Assembly: GCF_000208745.1 (NCBI RefSeq)
Contig: NC_030851.1
Span: 5,432,524-5,496,523 of the forward strand
Reading direction: 5' to 3'
DNA from: Theobroma cacao
Lineage: Eukaryota; Streptophyta; Magnoliopsida; Malvales; Malvaceae
DNA length: 64,000 bases
Shown: piece by piece, positions 36,014 through 47,980 of the stretch
Layout: each line of letters starts with the position of its first letter
How positions within the stretch are numbered: the stretch's first letter is position 1
The notes under the pieces: model-generated
Told to the model about the DNA's origin: nothing
Seen by the model: the letters and a program-made list of their open reading frames with translations, nothing else
Database searches by the model: none
Made by a program: the position numbers and the translations under genes

Positions 36014-39000
36014 CTACTTGGATGAGTGTCATGAATTGCTTAGTCCAAACAACATGTGAGTTTTAGTTTTTCCAACTAAAAATAATCCCAAGTTGCCAGA
36101 ATTTTTGGGCCAGTTTGAGGAAACCAAAAAATGGGAATCAAATTAAGTTATGTGTTGATACTTGGATGTTTATACACAGATAATAAATCAAATATTGCCA
36201 CGCATTAATTGAAAAAAAATTAACATTTATTAGATTAAACACATCAAACATAAGTGCACTAAATCGTGTTTATATCAATTTATACAATATTATAATTAAG
36301 TAAATTATAAATTATTCCAAAACTCGTAAGTCCATTAAAATTAACATTTATGAATAACGATTTTAAATGGTTTTTTTATAATAATATTATTATAATAGGC
36401 TTATCAAAATACTGTTTATTGGTAGCATCCAAACCAAATTTCTTAGAATTCTAGATTTTCTCTATGTCTAGATGCATCCCCCCACACCCTTTGAATTTCT
36501 TTGTTTTCCCTTCTTCCTTTCCAATGACCCAAGTTTAAAGATCTTTTACGTATCATATTCAACTATATAGAACATATATTGTTTGGTAAAGTCGATGAAA
36601 ATGAGTTGCTATGTGCCTTTTAGAATTTAATTACCAACCTCTATGGAAAAGGGAATTCTAAATTTTTCCGCAAAAAGCAAAAAGAGGGTTTGGTTCCCAT
36701 TTCCCCATAATATTTTTTCCATCCAAAACGATGGATTCCGAATTTGTTTGACTTACTAGTAAGAAACCAAAAAAATCCCCGGGATTTTGATGCAAAGTTT
36801 CTCCAATTTTGTCATTGGGATCATGAATTTCAGTAACTTATAGCTAATGTTGCTCAAGCCACAATGCTCTTTCCTCCCGGTTGTGACCTCTATCGGTAGC
36901 ATATCCTTCAATCTCACGTTATTAGTATGTGCTATGGAATTATGAGCCTGATCACGTGCAATAGCATTAGTCATATCTCGTACTTGATGACATAAACTTA
37001 AAAGTCCAAAAATTCCTGATAAGTTTAATGAAACATTGCAGATCACTTAACCATCCTCGGATTTCTCTTGAAAGTGATACAATCCTACTTTGGTTTAACT
37101 TCCACGTAAGTTCTGGCAAACAAATTTCGTTCTTTTATCCTAACAGTATAATATAGAAATTTTGAGTCGTTTTCACAAAGTGTTGGCGATGTTTTAAGTT
37201 GTCAAGCCAACAGTTATTTCAATCAATATCAGCAAAGATCCCATTCCCGTGGGTTTCTTGGCAATGTAAGGTAGTGGATTGATTCCAATTTCGATGGATA
37301 ACGAGAACTTAACAGGGAAAATAGTAGGAAGCGATTACCCTTGCCAGACTTAGATGTCAAACCAGATTCAAGTTAGGTCAATGCACAATCGACTGTTTAT
37401 GAGAAGCCCGCAGTTGAAAATTATCCTAATAATTGATAAAATTTGTTTGTTCATAGATGATGTTCATGATGTTATCATAAATTTCACGTCAATTGATTTT
37501 AAATTAAAAATTCATCTTAAATTTAATAAGATAAAAGAATACTCATTTACATTCAAAAAGTTTTCTTTTTATTATTGTTCCTGATTGACTTGGCATACTT
37601 TTAAAGAATCTTGTGTGAAAATAGTAGATATAGGTGAGTTGGCCGCTTGGCCTAAACATTCTGTTGCTTGCCCAAACTAGTGTTATAATAGGCTTGTTGC
37701 GTGTGGAATAATACAAATAATGATTCAAGCATAATCTTCAAATAATCAAAAGTTTTATTTCCTTGTATTTTTAATGATTAATAGATCTAATAATTCCCCT
37801 TATATATATATAAAAAGTAATTTCATGCTGTTGGTTTTACGTTAGCAAAAAGCTCAATCATATGAAGATAGGAGTTTGCCAGGCTTGGATGGTCAATAGC
37901 TCGCCCATCACTCTTAACACTATGAGAATAATGGAATCCTTAGTAGTGGGTTTGTAGATATTTGATTTTGATTAATACATATTTTATTTTTTTTTTTAAA
38001 AATTTATAGTATAATATTGTATAGGGAATAATGTGAACAATCATTACAAGTGAAATATTATTTTATGCAAAACAATTAAAACAAGCGAACTACAAGTGCT
38101 GCTTCGTATAGAATAACTAGAATAAGTGAAGCATTACTTCACGCAAAACAATTAGAATAAGTGAAACACTATTTCACATGAAATAATTAATAAAAGTAGA
38201 ATAACTATTTCGCATAAAATAACCACTTCACATGAATGACAATGAAAGCAACCTGAAATAAGTAGTAAGATTCATAGGCTACTTTCACCTTCAGATATTT
38301 CGAAGGGTTTAGTTTGATGGTTCAAATATAGAGATAGTTAAGAAGTCTTCTTTTTAATATTTTCCTGAAATACAAATATTTCACCCTCTTATCTTGTTCT
38401 CGTATACTAATTCACATACACTTTCTTTTCTTATACCTATTTACATACAGCTTCTTTTATTGTACTTGATCACGTATAGTTTCTTCTCTTATACCTTTTC
38501 ACGTATACATTTTTTCTGATACCTTCTGCTCAAGAATAAGTCTTATTACACCTAATTACTTTAATGATCGTATAATGGATTTTTAATCGTTGCTTGACAT
38601 TAACTATTAATAATAGTTACCTAACATTAAAGTTCTTCTTAATAAAATCATTTATTACGTGCATTAAAATCTTTTCTTGTAACTGTTATTTTTGACATTA
38701 TATATAAAACCTTTACAATTCATTAGGAGGCTTCTCTTTCCTCTAGAGCTAACACATTCTTTTCAAGAACTTTTTTTCCTAAATTATATTTCTAATTCTC
38801 TTGTACTCCTTAATTCTCTTTTTATTCTCTTTCACTTATTACGACATTTAATATTTTATAAATTATTCTGATCTTTTTCTCTATCGTCTCTTACTAATCG
38901 TTTATTTATTTGTAACGTTTTTTCTCTTTATCACAATAATCCTTTTTACAAGGTCCACATTAGCACAATCTTCATCGCAACCGACCAACGGCCGCGCTCA

Positions 39001-40573
39001 CCAATAGGAGAGAAGTGATCCTCTGTATATCTGTGGGCAGAAGCACAATCTCCATTCTGATTCAAACTCTGAAAAGCTAGTAGTATTTCAATTTCATAGA
39101 CTAACTTGTGGCCCCAAATTAGAAAATTGCATGTAAGTTTGAAAGCTTAGTTAAAGTTGTGGGCTATGGAGTAAGGACGAAGGAGCAATGGCTTGCTTTC
39201 CTTTTCATAAGGAGCCAATAGGTCCATTTTTTGTGCTCATCTTTTGTGATGATGGGTGATTGAGATCCATCAAATCTTACTGGAGTCTACTCTGCACAAC
39301 AGTTTCAGGCTGTTAAAAGAAGAATTTGGAATTTGACTGTAAAAAAGCCAAAGATCCAGGAGGGGTGAACAGCTGGAAGAGCAGACATTGTTTTCTGTGG
39401 GGTCTTTAAGCTTTTTTCACTAGTGAAATGGTTCCACCATCTGAATCTGCCTAAAGACTCTGTTGGTACAATTATTTGGGTCGTTTCTTTTTCAACTCAG
39501 AATGTGGGTTTTTAACCAAAAACATTAGTGTGGTTACTGTTGCATATTCCCTTTGACAGTTGCTGGTGAATAGAGGTTTTTTTTTTTTAATAATTGAGAA
39601 AAAAAGAATTTAAATTTTGCTCTTTAAGTAAAAAATAATATATTAATTAATAAGTCAAATGTTGGTGAATCGAGATTAATTTCATTTTTTGAAGGATTTT
39701 GGATCTTGATAACATTCTCATAACCAAAAGATCTCTTCTTTCCTTTTCGCCTTCAGAAATTCTTCCTTGAATATGATTACGGGCATCATCATTGTAAAGC
39801 AACGGAGCGGTCGTGATTGAAAGCATCATTTCTTAGTTTTTGGCTATAACTAGTGTCGGCAAAACGAACATGTCTGTAAGTCTACACACACCTGCAAACA
39901 CCACACTCATGAACAAACTGCTTTTATCAATAACCGGAGAAGTTAAAGGTAATCTCGACACTTGACAGATATTGAAGATTTCTGATTGTGTTAATTAAAA
40001 CCTTGTTATTTATACCTTTTGTTGGAAGTTCATATGGTCAGGAATGAGCTAGGCTAAAGTGCCAATATTCAAGCAACTCTAAGAGAAGTTAGAAATTTTA
40101 CTGGTCATAAAATTTGTGGAATTTATTTGTTTGGAATCAAATGAAGCCATTCATTTTCATGATGTTTTCAGTATTTAGCTTCTCCTAATTGCACACGCCA
40201 CGGCGTGATCATGGCCAAAAAAGGCAGAGACCTGGTAAATCTTGCGGCAGAGACTGATAGTTGTCACCTGTGGGATACCGGGGCACGGAATTTGTGCGTA
40301 ATAATTTGATTTTGAGCCCAACAAAGTCTCATTTTGACTTGTTCATTCTGTCATTGTTGCAGACCAAACTTCTACTTTTGCCTTCAAAAATCTCAAAATC
40401 TCACCCCCTGATGAACCTGCCTTCTTGGTTTCCTGGCATTGAACCTAAGCGGCGGCATCTCAACAAATTCAAATTGACACATGATTTTGAACAGGGGATT
40501 GTCACACGGCAAAGCCTCCTAGTCAAACAAGCCCACCAGTAATATTAAATGACAATTTCATCTTAAATACTAC
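36014..40573. other. Intergenic region between the two PIP-like peptide genes
   Basis: About 4.5 kb without a recognised protein gene. AT-rich, with several A/T runs. The stretch 38045-38520 carries two families of short tandem repeats and is followed by a TATA-like site near 38699, together looking like part of an old LTR (separate entry). From about 39000 to 40570 the sequence is of mixed composition without recognised features. Confidence 0.45.
38045..38520. repeat. Two short tandem-repeat clusters, possible U3 of a solo LTR
   Basis: Cluster 1 (38047-38222) repeats a roughly 37-bp unit built around 'aataagtgaa' and 'gcaaaacaatta', about four times. Cluster 2 (38401-38518) repeats a 28-32-bp unit of the form 'ataccta-ttcacgtata-tttctt', four times. 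About 180 bp further on lies tatataaaacc (38699), then 'ctctagagctaacac'. Tandem repeats upstream of a TATA box are found in the U3 of some copia LTRs. No TG...CA ends or target duplication were located, so the element call is tentative. Confidence 0.45.
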
Positions 40574-40581
40574 TATAAATA
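40574..40581 (+). promoter_or_regulatory. TATA box of the second PIP-like gene
   Basis: TATAAATA lies 95 bp upstream of the ATG, predicting transcription from about 40605 and a leader of about 65 nt. Confidence 0.65.
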
Positions 40582-40668
40582 GGACTTCACAGTCCTACTC
40601 TTCTATGCAATCAGTCTTCGTTGAAACTAATATATATCAAAGAACATTAACTGGTGAGCAGATTAAAC

Positions 40669-40881
40669 ATGGGCAAAAGATTCTTCATTCTCTTTTTTCT
40701 TCTTCTTTCTCTCTTGTTGAGTTCTATGCTGTCTGCAACGGAGGCGAGGGCATTGAGAGGGTTGTCTCTTCGTGCTGTGAAGGTTTCGGGGCCAAGCCCG
40801 GGTGTCGGACACAGATACAAAAATCTTCAAACTATTGGACTTGAGAACTCTGGTCCTGGCCCTGGTGAGGGACATAAGTAA
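40669..40881 (+). CDS. PIP/PIPL-type secreted peptide precursor with two motifs, 70 aa
   Basis: Single-exon gene beginning MGKRFFILFFLLLSLLLSS, a strong signal peptide with a likely cut near residues 24-28. Then come LRGLSLRAVK and two peptide motifs: SGPSPGVGH at residues 40-48 and SGPGPGEGH at residues 61-69, the latter one residue before the C-terminus. The core SGPxPGxGH assigns it to the PAMP-induced peptide-like family; two-motif precursors are known in that family. The mature peptides are expected to be apoplastic, hydroxyproline-containing ligands of an RLK7-type receptor. The TATA box at 40574 and the 5' leader fit this ATG. The gene lies about 4.7 kb from the first PIP-like gene, which it resembles in signal peptide, LRGL and motif, and is transcribed divergently from it. 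Confidence 0.85.
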   Translation: MGKRFFILFFLLLSLLLSSMLSATEARALRGLSLRAVKVSGPSPGVGHRYKNLQTIGLENSGPGPGEGHK

Positions 40882-42231
40882 ATCAGTGGCGATAACAAGT
40901 GAATGCAATATTGTTTCATTTCTTTTTCTCCTCCTCCATTTTTTTCCCCTCCTCTTTCTTAGGTTGTTTAGTCATAAGTACGTGCATATATTTGATGAAA
41001 TTTTGGTGCACGACGTCTAATGATAGTAATTACGTATTTGAGGAATTAAGGAAAGCAGATTGTCTTAGTTAATTACATTGCATTTTTCTTCATGAAAAGG
41101 CCAAAGTTGTTGGCACTAAGTGCTCTTCAATGGTGATGATTGTGCTATATATATATATTTATGCCCTTGTGGCGAAGCCTCTTGTAATATCCATGTGTCT
41201 TAATGTATCATTGAACATGTTTACCTCCTTTAATTCTTTTTCCCATAACTAATTCTTGCAACGATTAGTCATCCTGTTTTACAGTAGCTTACCATATGCA
41301 GCTGAACAAATCATGGTGCTACATAATGATCTGTCTAATATTTTAAATATCTGGTGCCAGCAACTTAGCACACACTGCACTGAGCTTACAAAATGCATAT
41401 CCTAGGAGCCAGGACCCGGGTCCCCAGTTAGCACCAGATGCGGCCCTAGTTATAATTTGAGCCCGTTAATTAAGCTGATGTGGGCCAAGATTTCAGTCTG
41501 GGAACATTTTGGGCATGGCCCATGGTGCAAGCCGATGGGTGATTTAAATGGACTAATGTCTCTTAACTTCAATGGCTTCTTTTATCTTGGATTAATTAAT
41601 TTATATCCCCTTATATCTCATTAAAAATTCTGGGCCCAAATTTGGTTTTTTCGAAACGAATCTACAAGTACAACATCCAGACATGGTTCCTGCATTGTCA
41701 TGCATATCATGTACAACATAAGTGCAATATCCAATTAGAAACTGTTTGCTCCCCTCTCCTAATTTTATAAGAGAGGTCGATGCTGCCATTGGCTGCGGAC
41801 AGGAAGCTTTGGCAGCAGTTGACTTGACTTTTTCTTCTCTTTTCTTAATTTCATGTTTAATTGATTTATTTTTAATTAAGCGCCTCCGAGCTTAAGAGCT
41901 CAATAAGGGTTCATTTAGTCAATGTCTTTGGTTTCCAAAGTTCAAAAATTGTCTATCAACTTATAAGATCAAATAAAAAATTAAAAAGGAGCCCGAACAA
42001 AAAAAAAATGTCTACAATATGTACATGTATGCGCCAACATATAGGTTATACAGGTAAGCCAAGTGCTACAATTTCGAGCTTTGCGATTTATTGCAACTGC
42101 CTTTGTTTCGACAACCAACAGCTTGTATCCCATTCTTAGATTCTACAAGTTCAACCACTCCTTGCCTTGGAGGCTAGAGCCTTATCTTTCTCTCTCGCTT
42201 TCGCCTGATTGGAGTGTGTATCTATCCATCC
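40882..42231. other. Spacer between the PIP-like gene and the first UGT
   Basis: 3' UTR of the peptide gene followed by the UGT promoter and 5' UTR, which is pyrimidine-rich just upstream of the ATG (42180-42215). A TA run lies near 41148-41158. No gene was recognised. Confidence 0.45.
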
Positions 42232-43659
42232 ATGGCGTTGAAGGAAGGTAGCAAACAAGAAACCCATGTACTCATGGTGACATTATCATCGCAGGGTCAC
42301 ATTAACCCCATGCTCAGGCTAGGCAAACGCCTGGTTGAAAAAGGCCTTCATGTCACGCTTGCCACGACCGAGTTCGGTGGCCAGCGAATGCTTAAAGCCT
42401 CCGCTATCAGCAGCACCACCGGCGCCAACTTCATCTCCGGAATTCGACTTCTCTTTTTCCCCGACGGATTTAGCCTAGACTATGATCGCTCCAACAATTT
42501 AGACCACTACATGGAATACCTAGCAAAAATTGGACCAGTTAACCTCTCGAACCTTATTAAAGAATATTACCACGACGCCGACAAGAAACTCTCTTGCATC
42601 ATTAGCAATCCGTTTGTTTCATGGGTAGTCGACGCAGCCTTGGCAAATAGAGTCCCTTGTGCCTTGCTTTGGATCCAACCTTGTTCACTCTATGCTATTT
42701 ACTACCGCTTTTACAACAAGCTAAATCCATTTCCTACCTTAACAAACCCTGACATGCGTATCGAATTGCCAGGTTTGCCTTTGTTGCACAGCCACGACTT
42801 GCCTTCGTTTGTTCTGCCAACAAACCCCTTTCGTAGTTTCCCTCGGTTATTGTCTGACATGTTTCAAAACATGAAGAGGCATAAATGGGTGTTGGCCAAT
42901 TCATTCTTCGAGCTAGAAAAAGAAGTCATTGATTCTATGGCTGAGCTTTGTCCAATACAACCAGTTGGTCCACTGGTGCCTCCTTCGCTGCTTGGTGAAG
43001 ACCAGAGTCTTGATGCTGGTATCGAGATGTGGAAACCAGACAAAACCTCCTTAGAGTGGCTAAACAATCAACCACCTGCTTCAGTTATATACGTATCATT
43101 TGGTAGCATAATAGTCTTGCCAGTCAAACTAATGGAAGTAATAGCAACTGCGCTCAAGAACACCAACCATCCATTTTTGTGGGTGGTGAAGCGACCAGAA
43201 TTCCCATCAGCTGATGGAGCAGGCGAGCTACCCCTAGGGTTCGAAGAAGAAACCAAAAATCAAGGGCTTATCGTCCCATGGAGTCCACAAACAAAAGTTT
43301 TAGCCCACCCATCAATCGCATGTTTTATGACACACTGCGGATGGAATTCCATGTTAGAAACGTTGGCAGCAGGTGTGCCAGTGATTGCATATCCGCAGTG
43401 GACTGACCAGCCGACAAATGCCAAGCTTATTGTCGATGGTCTCAAGGTTGGTCTTAGACTCCAACCTGGCGCTGATGGACTTATCGGCAATCAAGACGTG
43501 GAGAACTGTATAAAACAAATTCTTAGAGGACCAAAATCTGAAGAGTTGCAGAAAAATGCTGCAGTATTGAAGCAGGCAGCCCGTGAGGCAGTGGCCAGCG
43601 GGGGCTCCTCAGATCGGAATATACAGTTGCTTGTGAATGAGATTGTTGGGAGTTCTTGA
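42232..43659 (+). CDS. UDP-glycosyltransferase, group L (UGT84B-like), 475 aa
   Basis: Intronless family 1 glycosyltransferase, transferring sugar from UDP-glucose to small molecules in the cytosol. The N-terminal acceptor domain has the catalytic His23 in SSQGHINPMLRLGKRL. The PSPG box runs from residue 350 (WSPQTKVLAHPSIACFMTHC) to about 393, ending WTDQ; the terminal Gln fits UDP-glucose. HCGWNS and the ENC-type tail are intact. Similarity in PCALLWIQPCSLYAIYYRFY and ELPGLPLLHSHDLPSF is closest to the UGT84B branch, known in Arabidopsis for glucose-ester formation on auxin-like carboxylic acids; the true substrate cannot be told from sequence. The position aligned to the usual catalytic Asp carries Asn (ISNPF). 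The first ATG of the frame is at 42232; upstream in-frame codons lack ATG. A UGT84A paralog lies 4.3 kb downstream in the same direction. Confidence 0.93.
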   Translation: MALKEGSKQETHVLMVTLSSQGHINPMLRLGKRLVEKGLHVTLATTEFGGQRMLKASAISSTTGANFISGIRLLFFPDGFSLDYDRSNNLDHYMEYLAKIGPVNLSNLIKEYYHDADKKLSCIISNPFVSWVVDAALANRVPCALLWIQPCSLYAIYYRFYNKLNPFPTLTNPDMRIELPGLPLLHSHDLPSFVLPTNPFRSFPRLLSDMFQNMKRHKWVLANSFFELEKEVIDSMAELCPIQPVGPLVPPSLLGEDQSLDAGIEMWKPDKTSLEWLNNQPPASVIYVSFGSIIVLPVKLMEVIATALKNTNHPFLWVVKRPEFPSADGAGELPLGFEEETKNQGLIVPWSPQTKVLAHPSIACFMTHCGWNSMLETLAAGVPVIAYPQWTDQPTNAKLIVDGLKVGLRLQPGADGLIGNQDVENCIKQILRGPKSEELQKNAAVLKQAAREAVASGGSSDRNIQLLVNEIVGSS

Positions 43660-45210
43660 ACTAGGTTGGTCCCTCGGAGATGATTATAATGTTCCATGAA
43701 GAAGAGAGGAGCGTGCTGTTTCAATTTGATTGTTCTGCTTCGATATTGTAATGTTGCATTAATTAATTATTGTACAACACAAGATAATGACATTGTGTCA
43801 TTGTGTATATTAATTGTATGGCGTTAGACTTATATTATTTAAGAGTATGTTGCCAATTTTATTATCTCGAGATACAAACATGTTAGCTGGCTTGTATTTG
43901 TTGTGACTTGTGGAGTTTAAAAGAGGAGAATCAATTCCCTCTGCATTAATAGGTAGAAAAAATTAATTCTTCTATATTAATAATATATTTATACTCATAT
44001 TTTTTTATGAATTTAGTAGAGTATGTATTGGTGCAAATAAGGTTTAAATGGAATTCAAGAATTGGTACAATTGATTTTAAGACGAAGTTTTTAATAGACA
44101 CTATTTTTAAAATTTATTTCGTCTTCACTACTCGATTTGCAAAGAAAAATAATGCAAATAGTTTTAAGAATATAATAAAGCCAGCATCTAATTTTGTTTT
44201 TGTTTGCAAAGTTATTCGACTTTGGAGATTACTTTTTACAAGAAGTAGATTATAAGAAATTTAGATTTTTTTTATAAATGATGGAAACTCAAGTGTTTAT
44301 GTTTATAACACTTCTATTGTTTTTTATTTTTTTGCTCATATCTTATTTGTTTTTGGTGTATCAACATGGTTGGCAGTAAGTTTTTTATATATATTTATAA
44401 GTGCGTATTCTCAAAGACACAACCATTTCATCAACGTATCTCTTTATCTTAAAAATACCTTTGCAGCAAGACATAATCATTGGATAAAGGTCAAGGGTGG
44501 AGCAAGGCAACTTTTGTTGGGTAGCTAAAGACAAAGAGAAATAAGGGTTAAAAATTTTTAAAATTAATATATTGAACTTAATCAAAAATAAAAAAGAATT
44601 TATAATAAATAATAATTTTATATAATATGTAAATCAAAAGGAATAAGAAAAAATATAATAGTCTTTTAGAAAAGTTGTGCTTGATGTTTAAAGAATAAAA
44701 TGTATTTTAGTAGTGAGTTACAAAAAGAGAATAAAATAAAAATAAAAAGACAATACTTGTTGGCTCCAGCTTCATAACATGTGCAACCCATCAAGACTCG
44801 TATTTATGCACTATGCTAATGGTTTGAAAATTTGATAGAGATTCTCTGTGCTAGTCGATAAATCAAGATCAGAGAAATGAATTGATTTTCTTTTTAATAT
44901 TGATGTATAATTAGAGTGAGGCTTGCCCAAATAAGAACAATACCTAATGCTTGTTGAGATTTTTTGTAAACCAAAGAGCTTCATAAAGAGATTGTGTAGG
45001 AGCCATGTGTTTCAAAAGGAAATGGCTTTGAATTTTGGTTGTTCTTGTTGATAGACTACTAAGTTTTAGGTGTATTTTGTTTTGTTATATGCAGCTTATC
45101 TCATATTAAGGACATGTTTTATATATTTTTGCTGTAATACTATCAAAATGAGATAGCTTTTGTACACATCCATTAAGTAATGAAATTTCATTGAATACTT
45201 AAAAAAAACA

Positions 45211-45270
45211 AAAAAGAAGAGAAAGAGAAAAGAAGAAAGAGAAAGAGATAAGAAGAAAGAGAAAGAGATG
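45211..45270. repeat. 20-bp purine-rich minisatellite
   Basis: The unit agaagaaagagaaagagata occurs at 45231-45250 and again at 45251-45270 with one change; a shorter degenerate unit precedes it. Confidence 0.85.
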
Positions 45271-46353
45271 TAGAGAAACTTAAAAATTAAGATAAAGTTG
45301 AGTAAGACTTACGATATCATTTTATTATTATTTATTTATATTTAATTATTAAATAAAAAATTATTTTAAAGGAGCAAGNTCACAACCCTAATAAATATAC
45401 TATCTTTCACTCTTGATTAAATATATATATATATAATATATTACTATATTATATATATGAAATTAATAAATAAAATATTTAAAAATTTTGGGAGCCCATG
45501 ACCCCCATCACTTAACTACTCTCTTGATAAAGTTATTGTTTTAATAATTACTTTATAAAAAGACAATAATTCATTCTATAAGATATAATCTTTAAACTAT
45601 AATATGAAAAAATAATTTTTTATATTTAAATTTTTGAGGTGTAGTGTTTTTTAATTGTCTAATTTAAGTTACAATATGACAAAATAACTTTTGATATCTA
45701 AACTTTTGAAGTGTAGTATTTTTCAATTGTCTTATAACTTTTGCATTTAGAAGTGTTTTTCTAACATGTCATTTTACAGAAAAATATAATTATTCATATG
45801 AAAAATCTATTTACAATTCAATAATCGTACTATCTCATGCTACGTTATATAAATTTTTATTTTAAAAATACATCAATGATATGTTTGATAAGTCAATAAG
45901 TTAATTTTTACATTTACAAAAACTTTTTTTTAGCATAATAAAAAAAACCCTTTGTGGGAAATCAAAATTATTTGATTGGTCTTTGTAGTTTGAAAATTTT
46001 TACTTTGACGGAGATACAGGTTATCCGGAAAGAGACAGATGATGCGTGAAAAAAATGAGACAGACGGAATGGGCCACAAAATAAAGATCATCAAGCAAGC
46101 GCCAGAAGGACTGGAAAGCAAATAGGAAAATGAAATCCAAATCATTACAATAACACCCAAATTCTTTGATTGGCAGAGAGACGAGTGTTCTGTTTTGATT
46201 GGCCTTTCAATTCTGAACAGAAGAGATGTAATTGGTGGCTTGTAACCATATGCAATTAATGGGCCGCCCTAATAGTGTTGATTGTTGGCACGTTGTTGCC
46301 TGGCCATGCTTTCTATTAATGTGACGTAGATACGAAGATGTTGAGACATTTTG

Positions 46354-46381
46354 TATATATATATATATATATATATATATT
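46354..46381. repeat. (TA)14 microsatellite
   Basis: Perfect TA run. Confidence 0.95.
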
Positions 46382-46766
46382 TACTAAACCGTTTATGTGT
46401 TTAAAATATTTTCTAAACCGTTCAGCGATACTCAGATTCCAGCAGTAGAAAATAAAAACGATCGCTGTCGACCTGCCCCACAGCCACAAGAGATGAAATT
46501 TGATCAGTTATGAAAGCTTGAAAGTATGAAAATGTGTTGTTTCTGTGAAGAATTTCGCCAACACTATTGACTATTTATATACGCTTGGCTAACTGTTGAA
46601 TTGGTATCTATATGTTTACCTTGACGTTAATTGCTTGCAAAGAGAAAGACACAAATATATATGTATCCAGGATGGACCGCAGAATGCAAAAGAATCCACA
46701 ACATCAACCATCTACACCACAGAAATTGATAAATATTTTTGTTTGCTGCCCATTGATTGCTCACCG

Positions 46767-46788
46767 CTCTCTCTCTCTCTCTCTCTCT
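46767..46788. repeat. (CT)11 microsatellite
   Basis: Perfect CT run on the plus strand. Confidence 0.95.
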
Positions 46789-47980
46789 TTTTTCATTATA
46801 ACAAATTTGACTTAAAATAACATAATTTTTAAATATACTATTAAAAATATTTTTAATAATACTTTTTTTATACTTTTTAAATTTAATTTTACTATATAAA
46901 TTTTTAGATGTATTATGAATAAAATGTAATGATATAAATTACAAACACCAGTAAAGATTGTATTTTTTTATATTACTATTAAATATAAAAAAAAGTGAAA
47001 TTAAAAATTTAAATAATTACACAGTTTAAAATTTTATTATTAAAAAATATACCGCTTAAAAAAATATGAGTAAAACTCAAATTTTTTTAATGATTCTTAC
47101 TGTCTTTCTTTTGAGAATTGATTGTGTAGGACTCTTGTTAATAAATGAAGTTGGAAACTCCAAATTTCCTTTTTGCAGTCAAAACCGACAAGCATGCGTT
47201 CATTTAATACGTAAGCAAGCTTTTGGACCATATATTGTGTCGATTATGCCGGCCTGTGGGGATTTGGTTTTTGTGGCCTATCTTATTGGCTACTAGAGGT
47301 CCTTGTTACTGGGAAAAGTTATTTTTCTTTTATTGTGATTAACATTGTTCCATGTAAATCATGGAAGGAAGGAAGAATACAAAGGATATACGCCAGTGGT
47401 CCTAATTTCCTTATTAATATTGTTTCTCCTAATTTTTTTAATGCTTACACGAAATGGACCTTTGAATCTGACTGCAATCGATCTGTTTCGTTCTCAGTTG
47501 CTTTCTCGAGTGTGGGAGTCTCAAGTCATTGCGTTCGTCATGAGCCAATATACCTAAAATGGATAGCGGATGGCGTTCCTCGTAAAAAAAACAGAAGGGC
47601 TTCCCATTGTTAATTGTTAACCGAATATCTGTAAAATATGACAGTTTTAATGGCTAAATTGCAATTAATTGCATGAGCCTGATAATTTTATTACATCGAA
47701 TGTGACACAACCATTCTCGTCAGTTAATGATCTTGGAATTCAAGCTCAATTTCTTTATCTCAGTATTTGATTTCTGTACGACTCTAAACCAAATTGTCAG
47801 TTTTTGACTGAGCAAGTTGTGCTAACCAACACTTAAATATTTCCCCGTTTGCATAAACATGATACATGTACTGCCACTTTTTTCTCCTTGGTACTCAACT
47901 CGGGTACTGTCTCTCTTTACTTCGAGTTAATCTTACTCCTCTACCTTCTTCTCCTGTAAGCAAAACCCACTAGAGAGACA

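Larger units (their letters stand above)
43660..47980. other. AT-rich spacer between the two UGT genes
   Basis: About 4.3 kb. It contains the 3' UTR of the first UGT, a purine-rich minisatellite (45211-45270), one undetermined base at 45379, TA and CT microsatellites (46354-46381 and 46767-46788) and the promoter of the second UGT. Open frames at 44007-44255, 47066-47296 and 47335-47613 show no recognisable family. Confidence 0.45.

Noticed and set aside
45379..45379. Undetermined base N (another at 58697)
   Set aside because: Assembly ambiguity in AT-rich spacer and in the Helitron; no biological meaning.
47066..47613. Plus-strand open frames upstream of the UGT84A gene, one with a hydrophobic start
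   Set aside because: No recognisable motif, AT-biased composition and overlapping frames of similar length; more likely chance openings in spacer.
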